Below are positions 8,885 to 16,995 of a DNA stretch of 43,014 nucleotides, one piece after another. The notes beneath the pieces are model-generated. The model had not been told where the DNA came from and did not search any database. It worked only from the letters and a program-made list of their open reading frames with translations. The stretch is from Ignavibacteriales bacterium (GTDB lineage Bacteria; Bacteroidota; Ignavibacteria; Ignavibacteriales; Melioribacteraceae). The position numbers and the translations under genes are program-made. The first letter of the stretch is position 1. Each line of letters begins with the position of its first letter. The DNA is taken from positions 1-43,014 of the forward strand of contig JAFGID010000301.1 in NCBI GenBank assembly GCA_016929735.1, in the 5' to 3' direction.

Positions 8885-10057
8885 TTAAACTAAAAATTCT
8901 ATTAATCTTTTAGAATATTTATCATAAAAAAAATATTTCTTAGCCAATTCATAACCTTGATAACCAACTTCAACAAGTTTCTCTTTTCTGTTAAGAATAT
9001 ATCGTAATTTACTTTCTAACTTCTCAAAATTACTACTTTCAACAATAAACCCGTTTATACCATCTTTAATATAAAGACTATTATCACTAACATCAGTTGC
9101 AATTACAGCTCTTCCAGTAGACAGATACTCTGCCAATTTTGTTGAGAATCCATAATTATTTTGATTTGTCCATGGTCTTGGTAATATCAGTAAACTAGCA
9201 TCAATTATCTTACTATATATTTGATTATAAGGTATGTTCCCATGTAAGGTAATATTTAGTATCTTATTTTTCTCCAAATAAGTAATAATAGTATCTATTT
9301 CTCTAGGGTTGCCAGTACCATATATATCTAACCTAACGTTACTTGTGGTTGTTTTAGTTATTTTTTCGATTACTTTTATCAGACTAAAAACACCATCCTT
9401 CTGTTCTGACACTGTTCCAGTATAGACAATTTTGAAAATTTTAGTATCAGGATTGTATGCTACGTAATCTCTTATTTCACAAAGAATTGGAATTCTAAGA
9501 ACTTTCTGATTTCTCTTTTTAGCCCACTCTTCGATTTTTGTTGATATTGCTATAACACCATCATAATATTTGACTAATCGATCATTTATTCTTGCTAGAT
9601 GATATGCTATCTTATTCTTATTATTATTAGGGATCATTGATAACATTTCATTTTTCTCGATAAAGATTTTAAATTTTTTAATTTTCTTTAGGTAAAGTAA
9701 AATGATGAGATCATTTATTATTTTCATAGAAAAAAAAATAATTCTTGTTTCACGATTTACTTTTTTTGTTAGAGAATAAATAAAATAACAGGATTCTAAG
9801 AAGTAAAGATACTTATCATAGAATTTTTTAAAATTGTTTCTTTTTTTTTCAGCAACCTTACACTTTCCAATGTAATGAATTCTGTCGTGGACCTTTGATA
9901 ATTCATGTAAATTTTTATTATGTCTAAATGATGCTAATGTTACCTCATAAGTTTTATCTATACAGATAGCCTTCGCATAACATATAATTCTGGAGTAAGC
10001 AGCTCCAGAAGGATTTTGGTAATTGTGATTACTAAGAATTAAAACCTTTTTCTTCAA
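8885..10057 (-). CDS. Glycosyltransferase family 4
   Basis: A 390-residue GT4-type protein. The N-terminus has VLILSNHNYQNPSGAAYSRI. The C-terminal half has FKIVYTGTVSEQKDGVFSL, LDIYGTGNPREID and a donor-site region FSTKLAEYLSTGRAVIATD, in which the usual first Glu of the E-x7-E pattern is replaced. The start is probably the TTG at 10057. An AAGGGG sequence lies five bases upstream of it, and no in-frame ATG fits. The gene is strongly AT-rich, with many lysine, asparagine and isoleucine codons, like its neighbours at 0-10 kb. It probably adds one sugar of the repeat unit. Confidence 0.85.
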   Translation of the reverse strand: MKKKVLILSNHNYQNPSGAAYSRIICYAKAICIDKTYEVTLASFRHNKNLHELSKVHDRIHYIGKCKVAEKKRNNFKKFYDKYLYFLESCYFIYSLTKKVNRETRIIFFSMKIINDLIILLYLKKIKKFKIFIEKNEMLSMIPNNNKNKIAYHLARINDRLVKYYDGVIAISTKIEEWAKKRNQKVLRIPILCEIRDYVAYNPDTKIFKIVYTGTVSEQKDGVFSLIKVIEKITKTTTSNVRLDIYGTGNPREIDTIITYLEKNKILNITLHGNIPYNQIYSKIIDASLLILPRPWTNQNNYGFSTKLAEYLSTGRAVIATDVSDNSLYIKDGINGFIVESSNFEKLESKLRYILNRKEKLVEVGYQGYELAKKYFFYDKYSKRLIEFLV

Positions 10058-10274
10058 ACCATCCCCTTCAATTTATTCTATGAACCGCTTAATCTCATAA
10101 TATTCTGCAATACTCGTTAGGATGTATTATCAGTTTCATACTCAGGACATTTCTTGATAACAATTGTTTACTTAATAGCAGTTTTAATTGAAGTGAAAAT
10201 TATATCAGCATTTATGCGAGTTAATATTATCAATCCTTAATCCATTGCTTCTGTTTTTTCTAATGTAATTAGAA
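10058..10274. other. 217-base spacer between the SGNH gene and a GT4 gene
   Basis: This AT-rich spacer separates the O-acetylation pair from the leftmost gene group. On the minus strand a TATAAT-like hexamer occurs (in GATATAATTTTC), but no -35 box sits at good spacing. No reading frame with recognisable similarity was seen. It may hold an internal promoter, which cannot be shown here. Confidence 0.3.
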
Positions 10275-11210
10275 TTACATTTCTTTATGTTTTTTTTGAT
10301 TTTGAATACTCATTATTTTACTAGCTACTTTTTCACTATAAAGTTTTGCGCCTTTTGCATTTAAATGCATAGGATCTTTAAAATATTCATTATTTTCTAT
10401 AAATATTTTATCTGATCTATAATCGAAAACAGGAATATTGAATTTGTTTTGAATTTCATCAATAACTTCTTGCCAGGTTTTAATTTCATCTGTATAATGT
10501 TTATATTCAGGTGATACAAAAATATAAATTTCGATGTTTTTTATTTTACACAAACTTATAAAATCATAAATTGCCTTAATTTTTTTTTCATCTACTGTTG
10601 CATTTGTGGTTTTAGCTTTGTCTAAAGGTTCATTCCAAATACCTGATAATGGGATAAAACCATTAAAATGCTTGTTAAATGGCTTAATATTATTTCTCAG
10701 AATGTTGTAGATTAACGAATTAAATGGATAAATATTTGATATTAATTTAATTTTCTCATTTTTACTTCTTCGTAAGACTGCGCGATAAGCAACTTTCGAT
10801 TTATTTACAAATGGTAATAAAACGCCTAATTTTTCAGTATCCCATTGGGGGGGGGTTTGCTCAAAGTCTATATGCATTAAATCTAGGATTGCAACTTTAG
10901 GTGTATATCTCTCCAAGGTTGCTTCTAATATAGCTGCGTGATAGTAAATATTCTGTCCGCCATTCCCAACATTATAACAACTCATTTTCAGAGAATCAGT
11001 AAAAATTTGAGGTTGGTAATGATGCTGTGCTCTCGATGAGCCAAAGATTAGAATATCCTCATCGCTTAATAATACAGAATGAATCAATCTATCATTATTA
11101 CTGCTTTTTTTACTAAAGTATAGATTATCAAATAAGTTACCTATTATTATATCTAAACCGATAATAAAGCATAGAAAAAAAAATATGAATCTTAGTTCGT
11201 TAGTTTTCAT
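10275..11210 (-). CDS. SGNH-type protein, partner of the MBOAT O-acyltransferase
   Basis: A 311-residue protein when started at the ATG at 11210, just after the MBOAT stop; the alternative upstream start lies inside the MBOAT gene. Residues 6-25 form one hydrophobic segment, probably an uncleaved signal or membrane anchor. A serine block ILIFGSSRAQHHY (Ser near 58) and a C-terminal DPMHLNAKG (Asp 279, His 282) give the Ser-Asp-His set of SGNH hydrolases, as in AlgJ- or AlgX-like proteins. Such proteins complete acetyl transfer onto polysaccharide in the periplasm with an AlgI-type MBOAT. A run of nine cytosines on the coding strand (10847-10855) encodes part of TPPQ around residue 119 and could switch the gene by slippage. 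Confidence 0.8.
   Translation of the reverse strand: MKTNELRFIFFFLCFIIGLDIIIGNLFDNLYFSKKSSNNDRLIHSVLLSDEDILIFGSSRAQHHYQPQIFTDSLKMSCYNVGNGGQNIYYHAAILEATLERYTPKVAILDLMHIDFEQTPPQWDTEKLGVLLPFVNKSKVAYRAVLRRSKNEKIKLISNIYPFNSLIYNILRNNIKPFNKHFNGFIPLSGIWNEPLDKAKTTNATVDEKKIKAIYDFISLCKIKNIEIYIFVSPEYKHYTDEIKTWQEVIDEIQNKFNIPVFDYRSDKIFIENNEYFKDPMHLNAKGAKLYSEKVASKIMSIQNQKKHKEM
10847..10855 (-). repeat. G9/C9 homopolymer inside the SGNH gene
   Basis: Nine consecutive Gs on the plus strand (Cs on the coding strand) lie in an otherwise very AT-rich gene and encode Thr-Pro-Pro. A gain or loss of one base would shift the frame after about residue 119 of 311. Tracts of this kind are the classical substrate for slipped-strand phase variation. 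The frame is intact in this sequence. Confidence 0.8.
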
Positions 11211-11211
11211 A

Positions 11212-12615
11212 TCAAAATTGAAAATATATAAATTGACTACCATCAAAAACACCTATAGATAATATCACTATTACGAGTAAGGCATATTTAAATGATTCTA
11301 CAATGGGAGAATTGGTTTTGGAAAATTTTATCTGATACTCCTCATAAAACTCTTTAAATATAATCATCGTTATACCGAATATTCCATATACATATGTTCT
11401 TGCTTCACCAATATACAAAGTTCCTAGATTCGTAAAAATTTTATTGATAATAAGAAAAGCATCAGAAACAGTATTTGCTCTAAAGAATATCCAAATAAAA
11501 TTAACAAATAATAGATTAATAATAATGAATAATATTTTTGAAATCCCTATATATTTTTTTATGAATTTATCATAACTTAACACCTTTTGAATGGCATTTA
11601 ATATGCCATGCGATGTTCCCCAAATAACAAATGTCCAGTTTGCTCCATGCCATATACCGCTGATAATAAAAGTTATCATTAGATTAAAATAATTCCGAAG
11701 TTTACTTACTTTATTTCCTCCAAGAGGTATGTATAAATAATCTCTAAACCACGTTGAAAGTGAAATATGCCATCTATGCCAAAATTCACTTATGCTCATA
11801 GAAAAATAGGGCCTTTTAAAGTTAGTCATTAGATCAAATCCCATAATTCGAGCAGCTCCAATTGCAATATTGGAATACCCGGCAAAATCACAATAAATCT
11901 GGAAAGAGAAAAATATTGTTGCAACCAATAAAGTTGTCCCGTTATGAGCTTCAACATTATTATAAACAGCGTTAACAAATAAAGCCAGCCTATCGGCGAC
12001 AACTACTTTCATAAAATATCCCCAAATCATCTGTTTAAGTCCATTTTCAAGTCGTTCAACCGAAAAATCATGTTTCTGATAAAATTGCTGTAATAAATTT
12101 TTAGCCCGTTCAATTGGCCCAGCTACCAATTGTGGAAAAAATGACACAAATAAAGCATAAATCCCGAAATGTTTCTCTGCTTTTAAATCACCACGATAAA
12201 CATCTATAGTATAACCTACAGCCTGAAAAGTATAAAACGAAATACCTACAGGTAAAAGAACATCTAAATTATCAATGTTCCAACGTATCTTAAAATTATC
12301 CAACACGTTAAAAATAGTTATGTTAATGAAATTGAAATACTTAAAGATGATTAAAATACCAAAATTTATTATCAGACTTATTGTCAAATAAATCTTCTTC
12401 TTGTTTTTATTCATTGCCCTAGCTACTAAAATACTGCATAACCAAGTTATTATTGTTGATGTTAATATCAGAACCGCGTAAGCAGGCTTCCAGTTCATAT
12501 AGAAATAATAGCTGGCAATTAAGAGGAAAAACCATCTAACCTTATGTGGAATTAAGAAATAAAATAACACAACAAGCGGGAAAAAAATCAGGAAGATAAA
12601 AGAATTAAACAGCAT
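11212..12615 (-). CDS. MBOAT family membrane-bound O-acyltransferase (AlgI-like)
   Basis: A 467-residue polytopic membrane protein of the AlgI/DltB type. It opens with the family's usual FLIFFPLVVLFYFLIP and has FPQLVAGPIERAKNL, EFWHRWHISLSTWFRDYLYI (about 277-296) and the conserved catalytic histidine in SGIWHGANWTFVIWG (His about 323). MBOAT proteins pass an acetyl group from a cytoplasmic donor across the membrane to an extracytoplasmic acceptor. The SGNH gene follows with a one-base gap, giving the standard two-gene O-acetylation unit. It probably O-acetylates the polysaccharide. Confidence 0.93.
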   Translation of the reverse strand: MLFNSFIFLIFFPLVVLFYFLIPHKVRWFFLLIASYYFYMNWKPAYAVLILTSTIITWLCSILVARAMNKNKKKIYLTISLIINFGILIIFKYFNFINITIFNVLDNFKIRWNIDNLDVLLPVGISFYTFQAVGYTIDVYRGDLKAEKHFGIYALFVSFFPQLVAGPIERAKNLLQQFYQKHDFSVERLENGLKQMIWGYFMKVVVADRLALFVNAVYNNVEAHNGTTLLVATIFFSFQIYCDFAGYSNIAIGAARIMGFDLMTNFKRPYFSMSISEFWHRWHISLSTWFRDYLYIPLGGNKVSKLRNYFNLMITFIISGIWHGANWTFVIWGTSHGILNAIQKVLSYDKFIKKYIGISKILFIIINLLFVNFIWIFFRANTVSDAFLIINKIFTNLGTLYIGEARTYVYGIFGITMIIFKEFYEEYQIKFSKTNSPIVESFKYALLVIVILSIGVFDGSQFIYFQF

Positions 12616-12663
12616 ATTATTACCTGAATAGAGTAAATAGAAATTTTTTTTTTATCAACTTTA

Positions 12664-13827
12664 TTATATTTTAATTCCCCACCAATCATTACTTAATTTT
12701 GCAGTACCAATTATCAATTTTAAAACCCGCCAGGAAGTGTTTTCAACATTGTAATTGTCTGGTAAAGCGTGATGAGTAAAGCGTGATGAGTGAAGAGTGA
12801 GGCGTGATGAGTGTTCGTCGATGGCGACTTTGATAGAATCCAAAACTATCTCAGGATCAAACCCCGTTAGAATTATTGTACCTGCATCAATTGCTTCCGG
12901 ACGTTCCATTGAAATTCGTAGAGTTACTGCAGGAAAATTCAACATCGATGATTCTTCGCTGATTGTGCCGCTATCTGATAAAGCACACTTTGCATTAAGT
13001 TGGAGAAAGTTGTAATCGTGAAAACCGAATGGTTTGAGGAAGCGTAATGCGTGATGAGTGAAGAGTGAAGAGTCAAGAGATTCAAGTCGTTTGCGAGTAC
13101 GAGGGTGAGTGGAGATTATAACCGGAAGTTGGTATTCTTCGGCCAGTCGATTCAGGATTTCAATTATCTTTTTTAAGTTTTCAGGATTATCAACATTTTC
13201 TTCTCTATGAACAGAAACAATAAAATACTTCCCTTTTTCAAGTTCAAGTTCTTCCAGTATTTTTGATTTCATGATTTTATCTTTATAAAAGTTAAGAACT
13301 TCAAACATAGGCGAACCGGTTAGATATATTCTTCTATGCGACAAACCTTCTGAAAGTAGATGACGGCGAGAATTTTCGGTATAAACAAGATTGAAATCAG
13401 CGGTATGATCAATAATTCTACGATTAATCTCTTCAGGTACATTCATATCAAAACTTCTATTCCCTGCTTCCATGTGAAAAATGGGGATTTTCATGCGTTT
13501 CGCCATTATAGCAGCTATCGAGGCATTAGTATCTCCAAGAATCAAACAAGCATCCGGCTTTTCCTTGAAGAATATCTCTTCAACCTTGATCAAAGTCTCA
13601 CCTAAAACATGACCTAAAGAACTGGTATCTACTCCCATATAATAATCTGGTTTACGGAGTTCCAAATCTTTGTAAAATATTTCGTTCAGCTCGTAATCAT
13701 AGTTCTGCCCAGTATGGACGGTGATGTGATTGGTATATTTATCTAATAAAGGCATGACGCGGGAGAGACGGATAATCTCGGGGCGAGTGCCGACGATTGT
13801 TACAATTTTTAAGCTTGATTTTTTCAT
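12664..13827 (-). CDS. capG: UDP-N-acetylglucosamine 2-epimerase-type enzyme (CapG/FnlC/WbjD), last step to UDP-L-FucNAc
   Basis: A 387-residue protein of the non-hydrolysing UDP-HexNAc 2-epimerase family (WecB-like). Motifs are IVTIVGTRPEIIRLSRVMPL at the start, HTGQNYDYELNEIFY, LILGDTNASIAA, HMEAGNRSFDMNVPEEINRR, VSVHREENVDN and ALSDSGTISEE. With CapE and CapF it forms the known trio giving UDP-N-acetyl-L-fucosamine, where this enzyme epimerises C2. The ATG at 13827 is preferred because upstream codons run into the flanking repeat. Two stretches rich in Ser, Arg, Thr and His (SSLFTHHALR, and a longer one near the C-terminus) are translated simple repeats (13042-13083 and 12763-12813) and are foreign to the family. 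Both fall in surface-type positions and the frame stays open, so the enzyme may still work. Confidence 0.9.
   Translation of the reverse strand: MKKSSLKIVTIVGTRPEIIRLSRVMPLLDKYTNHITVHTGQNYDYELNEIFYKDLELRKPDYYMGVDTSSLGHVLGETLIKVEEIFFKEKPDACLILGDTNASIAAIMAKRMKIPIFHMEAGNRSFDMNVPEEINRRIIDHTADFNLVYTENSRRHLLSEGLSHRRIYLTGSPMFEVLNFYKDKIMKSKILEELELEKGKYFIVSVHREENVDNPENLKKIIEILNRLAEEYQLPVIISTHPRTRKRLESLDSSLFTHHALRFLKPFGFHDYNFLQLNAKCALSDSGTISEESSMLNFPAVTLRISMERPEAIDAGTIILTGFDPEIVLDSIKVAIDEHSSRLTLHSSRFTHHALPDNYNVENTSWRVLKLIIGTAKLSNDWWGIKI
12763..12813. repeat. Simple repeat (GTGATGAGTGAAGAG type) inside capG
   Basis: About 50 bases made of variants of GCGTGATGAGT, GTAAAGCGTGATGAG and GAAGAGTGAG. On the coding strand it is read in frame as a run rich in His, Ser, Arg, Thr and Leu between the catalytic core and the last helix. 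The same words recur at 13042-13083, 15421-15449 and 15832-15990. Confidence 0.85.
13042..13083. repeat. Second simple-repeat insert inside capG
   Basis: GCGTAATGCGTGATGAGTG followed by AAGAGTGAAGAGTCAAGAG-like sequence, read in frame as SSLFTHHALR between KRLESLD and FLKPFGFHD. The family normally has a short, variable linker here. Confidence 0.8.
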
Positions 13828-13840
13828 ATTTAGTTCCTTG

Positions 13841-13870
13841 TCCGCAGATAACACGGATTTTCACGGATTA
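13841..13870. repeat. Left flanking motif of the GxxExxY gene
   Basis: TCCGCAGATAACACGGATTT continued by TCACGGATTA. The words TCTGCG and AATCCGTG recur in inverted order and orientation at 14287-14313 on the other side of the GxxExxY gene, so the gene appears bounded by related sequence. Confidence 0.65.
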
Positions 13871-14272
13871 TTTCATTTTAATATTTTTAATGTATTTAGT
13901 TAATATCATTCTTTTATGTTCTAACTTCTGTGTTCCGAAATTTATTAGTAAGCCCAATTCAAAACCTGTTGCTTTTAAGTAATTTAGTAATTGTGCTTCA
14001 TGATCTGAAGTTAATTTTGATAGTGCCTTTAGCTCGACGATTATCTTATCAAAACAAATAAAATCAGCTTTATATTCCTTAGTTAGAGTTTTCCCTTTGT
14101 AACTGATTTCCAAGAGTTTTTCACGTTCAAATGGTAATCCCTGCTCAACAAACTCCAGCTCGAGAGCTTCCTGATAAACTGGTTCCAAAAATCCACAGCC
14201 AAGTTCTTTATGTACTTCAATACAAGCTCCGATTATTTTATAAGTTTCTTTTTCATGAAGTAAATCAGCCAT
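13868..14272 (-). CDS. GxxExxY family protein (PD-(D/E)XK-like)
   Basis: A 134-residue protein with the family signature GCGFLEPVYQEAL, then EYKADFICFDKIIVELKA, which looks like a PD-(D/E)XK nuclease core (Asp, then Glu-x-Lys). GxxExxY proteins (PF13366) are short and of unknown function, and are often found as isolated genes inside unrelated operons. The ATG at 14272 is preferred; a GTG at 14284 would lie against the flanking motif. The gene sits between capG and capF, bounded by related motifs, and so interrupts a metabolic trio without breaking either neighbour. It is probably an inserted passenger with no role in sugar synthesis. Confidence 0.85.
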   Translation of the reverse strand: MADLLHEKETYKIIGACIEVHKELGCGFLEPVYQEALELEFVEQGLPFEREKLLEISYKGKTLTKEYKADFICFDKIIVELKALSKLTSDHEAQLLNYLKATGFELGLLINFGTQKLEHKRMILTKYIKNIKMK

Positions 14273-14286
14273 TACACTTTCCACTA

Positions 14287-14313
14287 TCCGCGATAATCTG
14301 CGTAATCCGTGGA
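14287..14313. repeat. Right flanking motif of the GxxExxY gene
   Basis: TCCGCGATAATCTGCGTAAT continued by CCGTGGA directly abuts the capF stop codon. It shares TCTGCG and AATCCGTG words with the opposite side (13841-13870), in inverted orientation. Confidence 0.65.
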
Positions 14314-15465
14314 CTATACCTTTTCATAATAAGTATCGGGATCTTCTGGGTCAAAGAATTCATTTATCCAAAACAAAGTGATCAATTCTTCTTCGCCAAT
14401 ATTGGTGATATTATGCGTGTACCAGATCGGCATATCCACATACCCGGGCTCTCTGCCATCTATCTCATAATTGATTATCTCTTCTGTTCCAATCTTTCTG
14501 AGTTGAATACGCGCTTTGCCTTTGATTACTGCAAATCTCTCTATTTTCCTGATATGAAAATGATCACCTCTTGTTATTCCCGGTTTTGTCGTGGAAAAAG
14601 AAAACTGACCCTGTCCAAAAGATTTTACTGTTTCAACAAACGAGCCTCTATCATCGGTATGCAATTTGAATTCTCGAGGAAAATAAGCAGCCGGAATATA
14701 CGAGCGGAAAGTATTGAAGAGACAAAGATCAAAATAATCATCAAGATTAGGAAATGTTCCGGCTTCCATGTAATGTTGTTTGTACTGATTTAATTTGGTT
14801 AATACATCTGACACTTTTTTCGCTGCTATCGGCGGCACAAGATATTCATCACAAGATTTACCTTTTCTTATCAATTCAAAAATCAACTTTACCAAATCCA
14901 ATACATAAATCAGTTCAATTTCTGCATCAATTTGGATTTCCGGTTTTTCATCATGGGCTAAGCGATGAGAAAAAGTGGCAATAAATGAATTATAATAAGG
15001 ATTGCCAAAAGGGCCAAAGACATTGGGTATCACTAAGCCGGTAAATTCAGCTCCTCTCTTCTTTGACCATTCGATCAACAGCTCTCGGCCTTTTCTTTTT
15101 GATTTGCCATATAAATTGTCTTTGTTTTCCTGTGTACTCGAAGAAATAAATACATGTGGTGTTGAATTTGTCCTCTCTAAAGCAGTTATCAATTTTTCAA
15201 CTAATTCCACATTTGTCTGATAAATAACTTCCGGATCATTATGCCGATTCATTGCTGCCAAATGAACTATAACATCACATTGAGTAACAAATTTATCTAT
15301 TTTTTCTTCATTCTGGAAAAACTCATCCTTGAATTCTATTCGTTCTACATTTTTTTGTAATCCCAGATAGTTATATAAATGAGTGCCGATAAAGCCTGAT
15401 TGACCTGTAATACCAATGCGTAAAGAGTGATGCGTAAAGCGTGATGAGTTATTTTGTTTTGGCAT
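14314..15465 (-). CDS. capF: CapF-type bifunctional reductase with C-terminal cupin (FnlB/WbjC)
   Basis: A 383-residue protein with an N-terminal short-chain-dehydrogenase domain (IGITGQSGFIGTHLYNYLG; later NLYGKSKRKGRELL with the Y-x3-K pair) and a C-terminal cupin with the metal site TRGDHFHIRKIERFAVIKG. CapF takes the CapE product and, using NADPH, yields UDP-N-acetyl-6-deoxy-L-talosamine for CapG. Residues 4-16 (QNNSSRFTHHSLR) come from the simple repeat at 15421-15449 rather than from the family; the normal start of the fold is at IGITG. Its ATG at 15465 lies inside the end of the upstream broken four-helix-bundle gene, so the present start may be a by-product of the repeat. Confidence 0.92.
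   Translation of the reverse strand: MPKQNNSSRFTHHSLRIGITGQSGFIGTHLYNYLGLQKNVERIEFKDEFFQNEEKIDKFVTQCDVIVHLAAMNRHNDPEVIYQTNVELVEKLITALERTNSTPHVFISSSTQENKDNLYGKSKRKGRELLIEWSKKRGAEFTGLVIPNVFGPFGNPYYNSFIATFSHRLAHDEKPEIQIDAEIELIYVLDLVKLIFELIRKGKSCDEYLVPPIAAKKVSDVLTKLNQYKQHYMEAGTFPNLDDYFDLCLFNTFRSYIPAAYFPREFKLHTDDRGSFVETVKSFGQGQFSFSTTKPGITRGDHFHIRKIERFAVIKGKARIQLRKIGTEEIINYEIDGREPGYVDMPIWYTHNITNIGEEELITLFWINEFFDPEDPDTYYEKV
15421..15449. repeat. Simple repeat at the capF start
   Basis: TAAAGAGTGATGCGTAAAGC followed by GTGATGAGT. It encodes residues about 6-15 of CapF (SSRFTHHSLR) and uses the same words as the inserts in capG. Confidence 0.8.
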
Positions 15466-15811
15466 AGATATACTTCCTTAAGCCTAAAATCATTTTTCGA
15501 ATATTTGTTACATCAATTTCCAATTTATCGTAATCTTCAGTCTTGATAAATCCTAACTCTAGACTTATTAAAAGTTGGGTGTCAAGCTCAGAAAGAGAAC
15601 CAAGAGCAATCGATAGAAATTGTTTAAACTCTTTATCAGATGCTCTAGCTGCACCCTCTGCTATATTTGAAGGAATTGATACTGAAGCTCTTCATATTTG
15701 ACCAGTGATTCCAAAAATTTCACTTTTTGGAAAATTATCTGTAAGTTTATATACTTTTACAACTAAATCAATAGCCTTTTTCCATACATCTAAATCTTTA
15801 TGTGTTTTCAT
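15449..15811 (-). pseudogene. Four-helix-bundle protein (S23/IVP family), interrupted by an in-frame TGA
   Basis: From an ATG at 15811 the frame reads MKTHKDLDVWKKAIDLVVKV and, after a TGA at codon 40 (15692-15694), continues RASVSIPSNIAEGAARASDK and SLSELDTQLLISLELG. This is the four-helix-bundle family first known from 23S rRNA intervening sequences. The family normally has QIRRA at the break, so the TGA stands where an Arg codon (CGA or AGA) is expected and is a single point mutation. Without it the protein would be 120 residues, the usual length. It lies between capE and capF and its last codons overlap the capF start. Members are frequent passengers in unrelated operons; the function is unknown. 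Confidence 0.85.
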
Positions 15812-15831
15812 TTTTCCTTATTAAGAATAAC

Positions 15832-15990
15832 GCGTTATGAGTGATGTGTGATGTGTGATGGGCTTAACATAAGGCGTGATGCGTTATGAAAAAAGATGTG
15901 CATTCTTCATCTATGCACTATTTACTCTTCGCTTATTTCTCTTTACTCGTCACTCGTTACTCTTCACACTTCACTCTTTACTCATCACCT
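15832..15990. repeat. Degenerate simple repeats in both orientations around the capE 3' end
   Basis: From 15832 to about 15890 the plus strand carries GCGTTATGAGTGATGTGTGA-like units. From about 15905 to 15990 it carries the complementary type (TTTACTC, TCACTC, ACTCATCAC). The last codons of capE (EEVMSKE and stop) are written in this repeat. The two halves could pair as an imperfect hairpin, but no T-run terminator is evident. Confidence 0.75.
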
Positions 15991-16987
15991 CTTCTCTTAT
16001 AAAATCCAATTTAAGCAGCAACCTCTTCGTTCCTTCCACATCCAATCGTGTCGTATTATGTGAAGTATATTCTTCAACTCTGGAGATTTTGTCATCGCCC
16101 TCTTCAAAATATACATTATAATTCAAGTCTCGATGATCCGCCGGGATGCGGTAATAATCCCCCAAATCTTCAGCTTTAACCATTTCCTCTCGGTTTACTA
16201 ATGATTCAAAAAGTTTTTCTCCGTGTCTTGTGCCAATGATCTTAATCTCGTTATCTGCATTGTAGAGTTCCTTTAATGCTTTTGCCAGATCTGCAATCGT
16301 AGAGGCCGGAGCTTTCTGGATAAATCTATCACCTTGTTTACCATGCTCAAAAGCAAATAAAACCAGATCAACAGCATCTTCGAGAGTCATCATAAAGCGG
16401 GTCATATTGGGATCTGTTATTGTAATGGGAATACCTTTCTTGATCTGCTCAACGAATAATGGGATCACCGAACCACGGGATGCCATTACATTACCATAGC
16501 GGGTTCCGCAAAAAACAGTTCCATTTTCGGCAACTTCTCTGGCTTTTGCCACCATCACCAATTCCATCATGGCTTTACTCATACCCATGGCATTGATTGG
16601 GTACACTGCTTTATCTGTACTTAGAATAATTACCTTTTTTACATTATTCCGAATTGCCGATTCCATAACATTATTAGAACCAAGAATATTGGTTTTTACT
16701 GCCTGAATAGGAAAGAATTCACAAGTCGGAACTTGTTTGAGAGCGGCAGCGTGAAAAACATAATCAACGCCTTTCATCACTGAATCTACACTTTCTTTAT
16801 CACGAACATCACCAATATAAAACTTGATTTTAGGATTATTATACTTTTTCCGCATATCGTCTTGTTTTTTTTCATCCCGGCTGAATATACGAATTTCTTT
16901 TAAATCTGTGTGTAGAAATCTTTTTAAAGCAGCATTTCCAAAGGAGCCGGTGCCACCGGTGATTAATAGGGTTTTGTTGTTGAACAT
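15971..16987 (-). CDS. capE: UDP-GlcNAc 4,6-dehydratase/5-epimerase (CapE/FnlA/WbjB), first step to UDP-L-FucNAc
   Basis: A 338-residue SDR enzyme with LLITGGTGSFGNAALKRF at the N-terminus (NAD(P)-binding glycines) and STDKAVYPINAMGMSKAMME in the active site. The usual Tyr-x3-Lys is Met-x3-Lys here, as is characteristic of CapE/WbjB. It turns UDP-GlcNAc into a 4-keto-6-deoxy-L-sugar. The ATG at 16987 has AAGGAG four bases upstream. That Shine-Dalgarno sequence overlaps the stop of a DUF354 relic. Base composition is visibly less AT-rich than in the glycosyltransferase genes on either side. The last residues are encoded by simple repeat. Confidence 0.95.
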   Translation of the reverse strand: MFNNKTLLITGGTGSFGNAALKRFLHTDLKEIRIFSRDEKKQDDMRKKYNNPKIKFYIGDVRDKESVDSVMKGVDYVFHAAALKQVPTCEFFPIQAVKTNILGSNNVMESAIRNNVKKVIILSTDKAVYPINAMGMSKAMMELVMVAKAREVAENGTVFCGTRYGNVMASRGSVIPLFVEQIKKGIPITITDPNMTRFMMTLEDAVDLVLFAFEHGKQGDRFIQKAPASTIADLAKALKELYNADNEIKIIGTRHGEKLFESLVNREEMVKAEDLGDYYRIPADHRDLNYNVYFEEGDDKISRVEEYTSHNTTRLDVEGTKRLLLKLDFIREEVMSKE

Positions 16988-16995
16988 GTTACTCC

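Noticed and set aside
11211..11252. Longer N-terminus of the SGNH protein
   Set aside because: It overlaps the MBOAT 3' end; the ATG at 11210 gives a normal membrane anchor at the N-terminus.
14131..14793. Plus-strand frame of 220 codons
   Set aside because: It lies opposite capF and the GxxExxY gene, has no family motifs, and spans the boundary between two well-supported minus-strand genes.
15692..15694. TGA recoded as an amino acid
   Set aside because: TGA is used as a normal stop by gmd-branch, ATP-grasp and other genes in the window; a single mutation explains the case.
12763..15990. Repeated GTGATGAGTGAAGAG units as a possible CRISPR array
   Set aside because: Units are short, degenerate, without regular spacers, present inside genes and in both orientations; no cas gene is near.
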